DNA of 64,000 bases from RGIG3013 sp045538935 (GCA_045538935.1 JAZQEI010000006.1:121357-185356), one strand, 5' to 3'. Positions 54,789-63,494 are shown, counted from the stretch's first letter. Program-made: numbers and translations. Notes: generated from the letters alone by a model not told the origin.

Positions 54789-55994
54789 ATGAGAAGAAAA
54801 AAACTTCGATACATTGATTTATTTGCTGGAGCTGGCGGTTTGTCTTTAGGATTGCATAACGCCGGTTTAAAAGGCGTTTTTGCTATCGAGAAGAATCCAG
54901 ATGCATTTTACACTTTAAAATATAATTTAATTGATAATCACCATCATTTCGAATGGCCGAAATGGCTTCCAGTTAAGAATCACGATATATGCGAAATTGT
55001 TGAGAACTATAAAAATAACCTTTGTGAGTTAAAAGGTAAAATAGATTTAGTGGTAGGTGGCCCTCCCTGTCAAGGTTTTTCTATGGCAGGTAAGCGTGAT
55101 CATACGGATATACGCAACACAATGGTTAATTATTATCTTGATATTATTGACTATGTTAGGCCTAAATACTTGGTATTAGAAAATGTTCACGGTTTTACAT
55201 TGGAATTCAAATCAGATTCAAAGAAAAAACCATATTCTCAAATTGTAATTGATAGATTAAAAAAACTAGGTTATTATGTTACAACTAAAGAAATTAAAAT
55301 GGATGAGTATGGTGTTCCTCAAAAAAGAATAAGGTTTATATTAGTTGGTAGTTTGAAAGACAATGTTCATAATTTTTTTGAAAGGCTTGAAAAAAACAAA
55401 AAAGAATTTTTAAAACAAAAAGATTTAGTTGAAACAACTACTGTTGAGGATGCAATCAGCGATTTGCTTAAATCAAACGGATGTTATCGTTGTCCTGATT
55501 GTGTTCAAAATTTTCAAAATGGTAAATATGGCAAAATAACTTCAAAATATCAATATTATATGCGTAAAGGTCAAAATGCTCAACCAAATAGTCATCGTTT
55601 TGCTAAACATACTAAAAATATTGTTGATTTACAACAAAGAATTATAGATAATATAACCCCAGGATTAAGAATAACGCCTTCAGATAATTTGATTGAAGGA
55701 TTAAAACGTAGAGGTGTTACATTATTAGACAAGAATGGTCAATCTCCAACAATAACATCACATCCAGACGACTTGGTTCATTATTGCGAACCTAGAATTT
55801 TGTCGGTGAGAGAAATGGCCAGATTGCAAAGTTTTCCTGATTGGTATGAATTCAAAGGTAAATATACAACGGGTGGAGAACTCAGAAAAGTTGATGTTCC
55901 TAGATATACTCAAGTCGGTAATGCGGTTCCTCCACTTTTTGCCGAACTTTTAGGAAAAACATTAATTGAGGTGTTTTATGAGGTTCAAAGTTAG
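54789..55994 (+). CDS. dcm: DNA (cytosine-5-)-methyltransferase
   Basis: 401 residues with all the key C5-methyltransferase motifs in order: I DLFAGAGGLSLGL (10-22), IV GGPPCQGFSMAG with catalytic Cys94, VI VLENVHGF (129-136), VIII YGVPQKRIRFIL, and X TQVGNAVPPLFAELLG near the C-terminus. The region between VIII and IX is the target-recognition domain and holds a CYRCPDC cluster. The recognition site cannot be read from sequence. It overlaps the following ATPase gene by 17 bases; no restriction endonuclease is adjacent, which is unusual for a simple restriction-modification pair. Confidence 0.93.
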   Translation: MRRKKLRYIDLFAGAGGLSLGLHNAGLKGVFAIEKNPDAFYTLKYNLIDNHHHFEWPKWLPVKNHDICEIVENYKNNLCELKGKIDLVVGGPPCQGFSMAGKRDHTDIRNTMVNYYLDIIDYVRPKYLVLENVHGFTLEFKSDSKKKPYSQIVIDRLKKLGYYVTTKEIKMDEYGVPQKRIRFILVGSLKDNVHNFFERLEKNKKEFLKQKDLVETTTVEDAISDLLKSNGCYRCPDCVQNFQNGKYGKITSKYQYYMRKGQNAQPNSHRFAKHTKNIVDLQQRIIDNITPGLRITPSDNLIEGLKRRGVTLLDKNGQSPTITSHPDDLVHYCEPRILSVREMARLQSFPDWYEFKGKYTTGGELRKVDVPRYTQVGNAVPPLFAELLGKTLIEVFYEVQS

Positions 55995-58239
55995 TACAAA
56001 TATTAAAAGTATTTTAGGTAAAGATATGATAAGCGATAAGTACATCGCTATTTTTGAATTGGTTAAAAATTCATGCGATGCTGGAGCAAAAAAAGTATAT
56101 ATAAATTTTCTAGCCGATAAAAACATTGTTACTAAAATTATCATTTCTGATGATGGTTGCGGTATGACTGATGATGATTTACGCAATAAATGGCTGTTTA
56201 TGGCGTATTCCGAAAAACGTCACGGCGAAATGAAAAATAAGTACGCTGGTTCCAAAGGCATTGGACGTTTTTCTTGTGACAGATTAGGTGCAAGTCTTGT
56301 ATTAACAACAAAAAAACATAATAAAAACATCGAACAATTACTAATTAATTGGAATGATTTCGAGAAAAACGATTCTAAGAAGGTAGAAGAAATAGAGTTA
56401 GAGCATAGAAAATTAGAAAAATTCGAACAAATATCTGATTCAGGAACAGTCTTGGAAATTTCTAACTTAAGAGAAGATTGGTCTCGAAATGATATATTAA
56501 AACTCAGATCCGCTCTTATGAAATTAGTTAGTCCTGATAAATATTCTGACACAAAACATACTACAATTTCTATTATAGCTGAACACGAAAAAGAAGGAGA
56601 CCAGATAGAATTAAAGAAAAATTCTAGAGGTGTAATAACAAAAGGTGTAGGAAATTTATTAGTTAATGGACCTATAGAGAATGACGTGTTTGAAAAATTA
56701 GGATTGAAAACAACAATTATTTCAGTTGATATTTCTGAAAATGGTGATAATATCACAACTAAAATTGAAGACAGAGGTGATTTTGTTTTTAAAATTGTTC
56801 GTAAGAACAATTTGTACGATAAATTGCATAATATAAAAATTAAGTTGTTTTATTTAAACCGTGCAGCGAAGATGAATTTTGCAAGAACTATGGGTATTGA
56901 TAGTGTTAACTATGGTTCTATATTTGTATATAAAAATGGGTTTAGAATATATCCATATGGTATTACTGGTACCGATTTTTTTGGTATTAACGAAAGAAAA
57001 TCACAAGGTTATAATAGATATTTAGGAACTCGTGAATTGATGGGTCGACTTCTGATTGATGGTAACAATGATAAATTCGTAGAGAAAAGTAGTAGAGATG
57101 GTGGTTTTATTGAGAATCCAGCGACTATTCAATTAGAGAAATTTTTTATTGCTGAAGCTATACGAGTTCTTGAAAAATATGTCGTTGATGGTATTGATTG
57201 GGGTGACCCTGAAAAAGAAAAATTCGAAATAGGTAAAAATGAACAAGGATTAACATCAAAAGATGTTGCAGATAAGATTATAGCTCAATTTGCGAATATG
57301 ACTAACAAAGGAGATATTATTTCTGCTGAAATAAATCCTGAATTGGTGGCTTTTGCAAGACCTCATATTGATTCTCTTCAAAAGTCGATTAAGGGATTGG
57401 AAAAAATTGCTGAAGTTTCTAATTCTAGTGATATTTTAAAATTAATTGATGAAATAAAAAGTGATACCGAAAAGCTAAAAAATGAGAAGAAAATTGCGGA
57501 AAAGAAAATTGAGCATATATCAGAGAATTTAAGAAATAAAGAGGCCGAGCTAAAAACTCGTGAAAAACAGAATATAAGTTTACAGAATAAACTTAAAATT
57601 GATCCTATACAATATGAAGATGCACTACATATTTTGTATGTGATTTCCGAAGCTAACAAAGCTGAATTAGAAACTATATATAAATTAGCGGATAAAAAGA
57701 ATTTAAAACTTATAGAGAAAATCACGAATGTTATCAATAACAACAAAAGAATATATAAATTAACTGATTTGTCATTGAATTATAATTATGGGATTAGTGT
57801 AAAGAAACCAAAAGATATCGTTAAATTCATAAAAAACTATACTTGTGATTTTTGGGATGATAAATTAAATGTTAATATAACATCTGCACAAGATACTATT
57901 GTTTGCAACTTTGATATTTCAAAAATTTCTTTAATTATTGACAATCTTCTTTCTAATTCAAAAAAGGCAAAAGCAAAAAACATTGAGATTTCTATATCAA
58001 GAGTTGATGAAAGCATTTGTTTAAAATTTGTTGATGATGGTATTGGTTTAGATAAATCTATATCGGATATCAATAATATTTTTGAACGTGGTTATTCTAC
58101 GACATTTGGTTTTGGTTTAGGCTTATATCATACAAAAAAGGTTGTTGATGATATGGGTGGTTCTATAAAAGCGTTTGAAACTAAAGAAAACACAGGATTT
58201 ATAATAGAGGCTTTGATAAAATATGAATGTAAATTTTAA
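55978..58239 (+). CDS. double-GHKL protein: MORC/Hsp90-like ATPase fused to a histidine-kinase-type ATPase
   Basis: 753 residues from ATG 55978 (GAGGTG four bases upstream). N-terminal GHKL domain: IFELVKNSCDAGA (E27, N31, D34), SDDGCGM (57-63) and GSKGIGRFS (91-99), the Hsp90/MutL/MORC pattern. Residues about 455-545 form coiled coil. His551 in EDALHILYVI starts a helical pair that could be a DHp-like phosphoacceptor region. The C-terminal ATPase has an N box (IIDNLLSNS, about 653-661), DDGIGL (686-691) and GFGLGL (711-716). Such 'paraMORC' proteins occur in modification-linked defence loci. Overlaps both neighbours by 17 bases. Confidence 0.85.
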   Translation: MRFKVSTNIKSILGKDMISDKYIAIFELVKNSCDAGAKKVYINFLADKNIVTKIIISDDGCGMTDDDLRNKWLFMAYSEKRHGEMKNKYAGSKGIGRFSCDRLGASLVLTTKKHNKNIEQLLINWNDFEKNDSKKVEEIELEHRKLEKFEQISDSGTVLEISNLREDWSRNDILKLRSALMKLVSPDKYSDTKHTTISIIAEHEKEGDQIELKKNSRGVITKGVGNLLVNGPIENDVFEKLGLKTTIISVDISENGDNITTKIEDRGDFVFKIVRKNNLYDKLHNIKIKLFYLNRAAKMNFARTMGIDSVNYGSIFVYKNGFRIYPYGITGTDFFGINERKSQGYNRYLGTRELMGRLLIDGNNDKFVEKSSRDGGFIENPATIQLEKFFIAEAIRVLEKYVVDGIDWGDPEKEKFEIGKNEQGLTSKDVADKIIAQFANMTNKGDIISAEINPELVAFARPHIDSLQKSIKGLEKIAEVSNSSDILKLIDEIKSDTEKLKNEKKIAEKKIEHISENLRNKEAELKTREKQNISLQNKLKIDPIQYEDALHILYVISEANKAELETIYKLADKKNLKLIEKITNVINNNKRIYKLTDLSLNYNYGISVKKPKDIVKFIKNYTCDFWDDKLNVNITSAQDTIVCNFDISKISLIIDNLLSNSKKAKAKNIEISISRVDESICLKFVDDGIGLDKSISDINNIFERGYSTTFGFGLGLYHTKKVVDDMGGSIKAFETKENTGFIIEALIKYECKF

Positions 58240-59245
58240 ATTGGTATGGTTTGAAAATGAGCAACCCGCATATGAAGCTCATTTAGATAAAATTCAATCT
58301 GTTATTGAGCAATTCCATCTAATACCTGATATTCAAAGATATAGATGTGATGAGTTTGATTTGAATATTGTTGAAGAAGCTGATCTAATTTTAGCGGATT
58401 TTGATTTGGGTACAGATAATAGTATTAATATTATCAATAATTCATTTAGAAATCGCGAAATATTTATAGACGCTCTTCTCTATTCATCAAAGTACACAAA
58501 AATGGTTGAAGAAATTAAAAAAGTGAATCCGTTGATGGAGGGGATATTTTGTGCCAAACGCGGATCAGAAGATTTGTATGAAAAACTTCATAGTCTGATT
58601 TTTAGAATTGTGCGAAGAGCTCAAACTGTAGAAAATTTGCGTGGAATTGTTATGGAGTACTCTTCTGTTTTTGACAAAAATATATACGATTTAATTAAAA
58701 AGTTTTGCCTTAATAAAGAGATTTTTGCAGTCGTGGGTAAATATATTGAAACTAAAATAAACGATAGTAAAAAAGATAGAGTTTTTAAAAGTTGTAATAA
58801 AGCATCGGAAAATTGTTCTAGTAAATGTGCAACTTTTAAGGGAATATCTAGTGCTGTTAAAAAATGTTGTTATCAACCTGAGAATCTAATTGATATAGAT
58901 GATTTGCTTATGAGTGAAGATTTGTATAATAAAAGTAGGATTCTAGATTGTATATTGAAACACTTAGTCAAGAAAAAAATATTAGATGATACATATAAAA
59001 GTTTTCATAAAAACTTTTATTCTGATATTATTATTTATCGAAATGCACTTGCACATCAGAACAGCACTGATAAAAAATTATACATTAGAGAAAAGGAAGA
59101 ATTTGTAGAAGTAGACCAATCAATGTTCAATCAAATTAAAGACAGTATAAAAGAATACATTGATTTATTTGATTCTCTATTAGAGATTTTAGAGGATGAT
59201 GAAAATGATGTAGAAATAGATAAAAAGGAACTTGCTTTAGTTTAA
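58223..59245 (+). CDS. receiver-like protein with C-terminal HEPN-type RNase motif
   Basis: 340 residues. The first 120 look like a response-regulator receiver: ENE near the start, LILADFDLG with candidate phosphoacceptor Asp59, LLYSSK (Ser88-89) and FCAKRGS with Lys112. A cysteine cluster follows (C191, C198, C202, C215, C216). The C-terminus has YRNALAHQN: Arg273-x4-His278, the RX4-6H signature of HEPN ribonucleases, and ends with an acidic tail. No DNA-binding output domain is visible. I infer a phosphorylation-controlled RNase effector for the kinase encoded just upstream. Confidence 0.7.
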   Translation: MNVNFKLVWFENEQPAYEAHLDKIQSVIEQFHLIPDIQRYRCDEFDLNIVEEADLILADFDLGTDNSINIINNSFRNREIFIDALLYSSKYTKMVEEIKKVNPLMEGIFCAKRGSEDLYEKLHSLIFRIVRRAQTVENLRGIVMEYSSVFDKNIYDLIKKFCLNKEIFAVVGKYIETKINDSKKDRVFKSCNKASENCSSKCATFKGISSAVKKCCYQPENLIDIDDLLMSEDLYNKSRILDCILKHLVKKKILDDTYKSFHKNFYSDIIIYRNALAHQNSTDKKLYIREKEEFVEVDQSMFNQIKDSIKEYIDLFDSLLEILEDDENDVEIDKKELALV

Positions 59246-59286
59246 TTGACATTCTCTTGCAATAGCAGTCATTTGTCCTATGTTAC

Positions 59287-59330
59287 ATACACGATTAAGG
59301 TTCAACACCTTGGTCGTGTATATTTTTTAG
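59287..59330 (+). terminator. terminator of the methyltransferase/MORC/HEPN operon
   Basis: Stem ATACACGA/TCGTGTAT with an inner stem AAGGT/ACCTT, followed by ATTTTTTAG. It marks the three genes as one transcription unit. Confidence 0.85.
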
Positions 59331-59450
59331 AAAGAAAGTGTTAAGCCAACAATTTATGGATATATTAAAACTTTGATTTGAGGTAGTAGATAGTATTTTT
59401 ATTGTTGAGACCCCGTTTCTAGGAAATGAAGCGAGGCCTATTTATGAATA

Positions 59451-60218
59451 TTATTTCTTAATCCCTTTATAAATATAATAAGGCTTTGAGAACAGATACA
59501 TACCGTTTATATCTGCCATAACTAGTTCATTTATGAATGTATCGTATTCCTCTTTTGTGAGAACTCCAGTGTTTTCGCCTTCTACCCAGTTGGTTGTTTC
59601 GCCGACAAGCCAGCCGATGTTTTGGCTAAACTCATACCCGAACATACCTTCTTTATATTGGGTTTCGATAACACTGTGAACGTATATGCTACTGTCAAAG
59701 AATCCGGAGTTATTAAATACCCCATAAACCCGTCTACCCATCCAACCGTCAAGGTCGTCCATCCAGCCCTGCTTTGTTATAGCGTACGAATGTATGCATT
59801 TGGTAATCAAATCTTGATTCTCGCCGTTATAAACAACACTGTCGAAATCAGCGTGTACACATATTACCATTCCGCCGGGCTTCAAGATTCTGTTTATTTC
59901 ACTTACAAAAGTGTCTTTGTCACTAATGCATTCAAGTAAGTCTTTGGTTAATACTAGGTCAAACATATTGTCGGGAAAGTCAAGCTTTCCTGCACAGTTC
60001 ATAACTTTAAGTTCTACAGGTGCGCCGTACGGAATAACACCAAAATTCCTATCAGTTACATCTACGCCTATTGCTTTTGTGACTTTACCTGGAAATTCGC
60101 TTATAATTCCGTTAAGATAACCTGCGTTCCTGCAACCCAAATCCACAATAACGGCATTATCGGGCAGGTCTATTAATTCGTATATTGCTTCGTTAAGCGA
60201 TGATTTGTTTATTTTCAT
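59451..60218 (-). CDS. class I SAM-dependent methyltransferase under attenuation control
   Basis: 255 residues. SAM motif I is VDLGCRNAGYLNGI near residue 32, the acidic ribose contact VDVTDRN follows, then LVLTKDLLEC and the post-motif III RILKPGGMVICV. The C-terminal half (WMDDLDGWMGRRVYGVF) is not known to me and may bind substrate. The fold fits small-molecule or rRNA methylation. ATG at 60218 has AAGGAG upstream; the longer frame runs back through the attenuator and is not used. Leader features suggest drug-inducible expression. Confidence 0.8.
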   Translation of the reverse strand: MKINKSSLNEAIYELIDLPDNAVIVDLGCRNAGYLNGIISEFPGKVTKAIGVDVTDRNFGVIPYGAPVELKVMNCAGKLDFPDNMFDLVLTKDLLECISDKDTFVSEINRILKPGGMVICVHADFDSVVYNGENQDLITKCIHSYAITKQGWMDDLDGWMGRRVYGVFNNSGFFDSSIYVHSVIETQYKEGMFGYEFSQNIGWLVGETTNWVEGENTGVLTKEEYDTFINELVMADINGMYLFSKPYYIYKGIKK

Positions 60219-60443
60219 AATAATTCTCCTTAAAATAAAAAATACTGTTGATGCTTTGATGCCATCAACAGTACAATAAAAAGTTAAGTTTCTTTTCATC
60301 ATTCGTTTAGGCACAAAGCGAAATAAGCCTGTACCTAAATCAGATACAAGCATTCATCGTCTGCGTCGAATGATGATAGAGAACATAACCTCAACCTCCA
60401 ATTTAATTTACTTAATGATAACATCAGACCAAATTGTTGTCAA
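60219..60443 (-). promoter_or_regulatory. promoter and ribosome-mediated transcription attenuator for the methyltransferase
   Basis: On the minus strand, in order: promoter TTGACA (60443-60438), 17-base spacer, TATCAT (60420-60415); GGAGG; leader peptide gene (60386-60354); hairpin TTTAGGTACA/TGTGCCTAAA (60339-60306); then terminator stem TACTGTTGATG/CATCAACAGTA (60273-60243) followed by TTTTTTATTTT and the AAGGAG of the methyltransferase. ATGCTT just after the leader stop can pair with AAGCAT in the terminator. The layout matches attenuators of erm, tet and ABC-F resistance genes. Confidence 0.82.
60354..60386 (-). CDS. leader peptide of the attenuator
   Basis: 10 codons plus stop reading MFSIIIRRRR, with GGAGG eight bases before the ATG. 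Four consecutive arginines offer several Arg-x-Arg arrest motifs of the kind that stall macrolide-bound ribosomes (as in ErmDL). Stalling near the end would affect folding of the hairpins downstream. Too short for ordinary gene finders. Confidence 0.75.
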   Translation of the reverse strand: MFSIIIRRRR

Positions 60444-60505
60444 GAACATAAACACTAAATTTAAGATTAGATAAAAGAAATTATGAATTAGATAATAACT
60501 GAACA

Positions 60506-60534
60506 TTGAATGGAAAGTCGAAATATGGTAAAAT
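60506..60534 (+). promoter_or_regulatory. promoter of the AraC-led gene group
   Basis: TTGAAT (60506-60511), 17-base spacer, TAAAAT (60529-60534), then AAAGGTGG seven bases before the ATG at 60560. Confidence 0.6.
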
Positions 60535-60559
60535 AATAGTAATTAAAGGTGGTGGATGT

Positions 60560-61480
60560 ATGGAACACATTACAGTTGGTAGAAAGTATAATGAAGGCAA
60601 GGTCGCTTTTGTGGAATGTGTAAAAGACGGATCGCTTGATAATATCAATATTAAGGGCAAGTGTTTTTTGCTCATTATACTCACTAAAGGGAAATTAGAA
60701 TTTAATGTGGGCGGTGAGAAAGTTACTGCTAACGCTCCGTCTTTTTTGTGCTTTGACGAATTGGAAAACCCTGTGCTTATATCAAAATCAACAGCACGCT
60801 ACACTTGTGTGTACTTCCACCCTAAATTTTTAAATGTTAACATGACCTTTGAACTTTTGCGTTCCAGTAAATATGGTGATATTGCAACCACCCATGATAT
60901 GTTTATGTTAAAACCGTTTGTTGATAAAGCGTATGTGATTCCTATCGCCGAGACGCAGGTAGAAAAAATTGAACACTCTGCCGATTATATGTTAGAGGAA
61001 TTAACCGAGCAAAGAGACTGGTATTGGTCTTGTAGAGGTCGTTCCTACTTTATGGAGATCATCATTGCGTTGGAGCGTATGTACGGTCTTATCGGCTATG
61101 GTTTAACCCATCAAAAATCAGATAACGCACCAATTATTAAAAATCCAAAACTTCGTGATGCTGTGCTTTACATAGAGGGACATTATGGCGACAGCATAAC
61201 CCTGTCCGATATATCAGCCAATGCCGGAATAAACCACACAACCCTTACTGCACTTACTAAAGAGGAGCTTGGCTGTACGGCAATTGAATATTTGATGCAG
61301 TACCGAATTACTATTGCAAAAAAACAACTTGCTTTTACAGATGTGCCTATTAAAGATGTTGCAAATATGGTCGGTTTCAAAACCGTACAACACTTTAACC
61401 GAATTTTTAAAGAAATAGCAGGCACAACACCCGCCGAGTTTCGTAAAGCGGCGGTGCAGAAACGGAAGGATGAATTATAA
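60560..61480 (+). CDS. AraC-family transcriptional regulator
   Basis: 306 residues. The N-terminal 130 residues look like a cupin-type sensing domain; the C-terminal 100 hold two helix-turn-helix motifs: ITLSDISANAGINHTTLTAL and DVPIKDVANMVGFKTVQHFN, then RIFKEIAGTTPAEFRK, the AraC signature. ATG at 60560. The stop abuts the ATG of the next gene with no gap, so the regulator and the downstream set are one operon. Effector unknown. Confidence 0.88.
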   Translation: MEHITVGRKYNEGKVAFVECVKDGSLDNINIKGKCFLLIILTKGKLEFNVGGEKVTANAPSFLCFDELENPVLISKSTARYTCVYFHPKFLNVNMTFELLRSSKYGDIATTHDMFMLKPFVDKAYVIPIAETQVEKIEHSADYMLEELTEQRDWYWSCRGRSYFMEIIIALERMYGLIGYGLTHQKSDNAPIIKNPKLRDAVLYIEGHYGDSITLSDISANAGINHTTLTALTKEELGCTAIEYLMQYRITIAKKQLAFTDVPIKDVANMVGFKTVQHFNRIFKEIAGTTPAEFRKAAVQKRKDEL

Positions 61481-62368
61481 ATGACTATACACCTTGAAGG
61501 ACGCCGTGAGGAACTGGAATATATTTGGCAGGAAAATCTTCAAAAAAATGGCGATGACCCTTACAAAAGCCTGGAGATAAGTATAAAAGCATTAGAAGAA
61601 TATCCTTGCGATAAATCCTTTCTCTTTCGTGCGGCAATAGCTGAAGAATGGTTGGCAGATGCCGAAACGGATAATAATTCTAAACATAAACATCTACATA
61701 AAGCATTGGACTATGCCCAGCGACTACTCAAAGAGAATCCGAATGAAGAAACAGCAAAAGAATTAATAGTTAGAATTTATTCAAAACTTGGATGTGAAGA
61801 CATGGCTATTGAACAGGCCTATAAATGCCAAAATGTAGATTTAGCATTAAAATTCTGCTTGAAAGGTGACACACTCCGCCGCCATAAACAACAAATCATT
61901 AGCAAAAAACTTCTTAATTTACTTTACGAAATGTCGCAAGCAGATTTTTATATGCTTGATATTTCCGAGAAAATTGTTAATTTAGTTATTCCCGATGGCA
62001 ACTATCAATATTTTTATCATATTTTAGAGGGTGTTTATTTAAAACGTGCAGGTATGTATCTTCAAAGTGGTGACGAAGAATCTGCAATAGAAACCTTGAA
62101 AAAATTATTTGAAATTACAAAATTAACTGCAGATATAAGCAGAAAACAAAAGAATTTTACAGCACCGTTGTTTGATTTGTTGGAAGATAATACACCGCGC
62201 TTTTGCGAACTAACAGGATATGTTGAATTATTTCTGATTTCTATGGAAAGAGAGTTTACAAGTTTAAAAGACAATCCGGATTTTATAAAAATTTTAGACG
62301 ATGCAAACGCTTATGTTGCCCAATTCGGTAAATTATCTGTGCAAAAACGAAAGGATGAGATAAAATGA
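61481..62368 (+). CDS. helical-repeat (TPR-like) cytoplasmic protein
   Basis: 295 residues, nearly all helix, with TPR-like pairs (SLEISIKALEEYPCDKSFLF, HLHKALDYAQRLLKENPNEE, YLQSGDEESAIETLKKLFEI). No enzymatic motif. The C-terminal part resembles TPR tails of clostridial regulators, without their DNA-binding domain. The last residues VQKRKDE repeat the end of the AraC protein, and the DNA encoding them contains the ribosome site of the next gene in both cases. Probable adaptor; function unknown. Confidence 0.65.
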   Translation: MTIHLEGRREELEYIWQENLQKNGDDPYKSLEISIKALEEYPCDKSFLFRAAIAEEWLADAETDNNSKHKHLHKALDYAQRLLKENPNEETAKELIVRIYSKLGCEDMAIEQAYKCQNVDLALKFCLKGDTLRRHKQQIISKKLLNLLYEMSQADFYMLDISEKIVNLVIPDGNYQYFYHILEGVYLKRAGMYLQSGDEESAIETLKKLFEITKLTADISRKQKNFTAPLFDLLEDNTPRFCELTGYVELFLISMEREFTSLKDNPDFIKILDDANAYVAQFGKLSVQKRKDEIK

Positions 62369-62826
62369 AGAAGATAATATCATTAATTGTTTTTGTTGTA
62401 TTTTATATTTTAAGTTTCTGCACTTGTAATTTTCCGTATCCCGAATATGCACCAAATCCTATTTTGAGCTTTGTATTTTCTTTGCTTACTATTATATCAT
62501 TTCTTTTCGTTACAGCAGTCTATGCCAAAAGTAAAAAGTTTTTGATAATAGTTTCAATATATTTTGCTTGCGTTTTTGCAGTTACTACTGTAGCAATAAT
62601 TCTTGATGGCTTCAATTTTTCTATTTTAACTTTGCTTTTTTCATTAATTACTTTATCGTTTGGGATAGCTGTTCAACATTTCAACTTTGCAATAATGGAC
62701 TTGTTTGAAGTTTTAAACATACATATATCCAACGACCACGAATTTTTTATCATTTTTACTATCATATCAGTATTGTTCTATGCAACTTATTTTATTTGCA
62801 GTAAACGTAGAGGAAAGGTTATATGA
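62365..62826 (+). CDS. small membrane protein, four helices
   Basis: 153 residues with an N-terminal hydrophobic signal-like helix followed by three or four membrane helices and a basic C-terminus (SKRRGKVI). Contains FCTCNFPYPEYAPNP after helix 1. Not recognised. Overlaps the previous and next genes by four bases each. Confidence 0.65.
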   Translation: MKKIISLIVFVVFYILSFCTCNFPYPEYAPNPILSFVFSLLTIISFLFVTAVYAKSKKFLIIVSIYFACVFAVTTVAIILDGFNFSILTLLFSLITLSFGIAVQHFNFAIMDLFEVLNIHISNDHEFFIIFTIISVLFYATYFICSKRRGKVI

Positions 62827-63494
62827 AACAAATTATCAAATATACAGATTTTGCACTACTTCGCTTAATTCCAACGGTGTTTTTATTATTTATTTTGTAT
62901 TCCGATGTTCGAGATTCACTACAAGCATTTAATAGAATTGAGAGTTATAGTTTTTTGTTGTTTTTAGAAAGTTTCAGCCTTATAATGTGCTTTGTGTTTT
63001 TGGGACTTGCATCGGTTCTAAGAACGTTTAAAGGGACAGAAAAATTTTCGATAGTGAGCAGATATGCTGCTTGTGTGTTGGCTCTCATTTACATAGTTTT
63101 ATATATTTTTAAAGAAATACAAACATTCAGAACCTTATATTCCTTAGACTACACGCCGAGCTTTTCTAACTATTACTCACTATTTACACTTCAAAAAACA
63201 ATGTATATCATTGCTCTTTTAATAGTGATAATTAGTTGTATTTTGAAAGATAAACTTTTCAAAACCAAATGGATATTAACAGTTTTGTGTGCACTATCAA
63301 TTTTTGTTGCAATCTTTTGCAGTCCTTTATATACGCTAATAAACTTTGAAGATACTATATCTTTTAGATTTTTGTTTAACTCGTTTTTGTTTTCTTATTG
63401 TTATTGTGGTGTAATTATAACCGGATTGGCACCGACAAAGACCCGAAAAATCATTACTAAGGATGTTGTAAATGAAGAAATACAAAATATATAG
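62823..63494 (+). CDS. polytopic membrane protein, six helices
   Basis: 223 residues, about six membrane helices, few conserved polar residues. Not recognised. ATG follows GAAAGG and overlaps the previous gene (ATGA); its end overlaps the next gene by 23 bases. Likely part of a membrane complex with its neighbours. Confidence 0.65.
   Translation: MKQIIKYTDFALLRLIPTVFLLFILYSDVRDSLQAFNRIESYSFLLFLESFSLIMCFVFLGLASVLRTFKGTEKFSIVSRYAACVLALIYIVLYIFKEIQTFRTLYSLDYTPSFSNYYSLFTLQKTMYIIALLIVIISCILKDKLFKTKWILTVLCALSIFVAIFCSPLYTLINFEDTISFRFLFNSFLFSYCYCGVIITGLAPTKTRKIITKDVVNEEIQNI

Noticed and set aside
54789..55994. Simple type II restriction-modification pair
   Set aside because: No endonuclease-like gene is adjacent; both following genes have ATPase or receiver/HEPN features.
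59411..59436. Hairpin CCCCGTTTC/GAAGCGAGG as terminator of the leftward methyltransferase
   Set aside because: One mismatch and no U tract on either strand.
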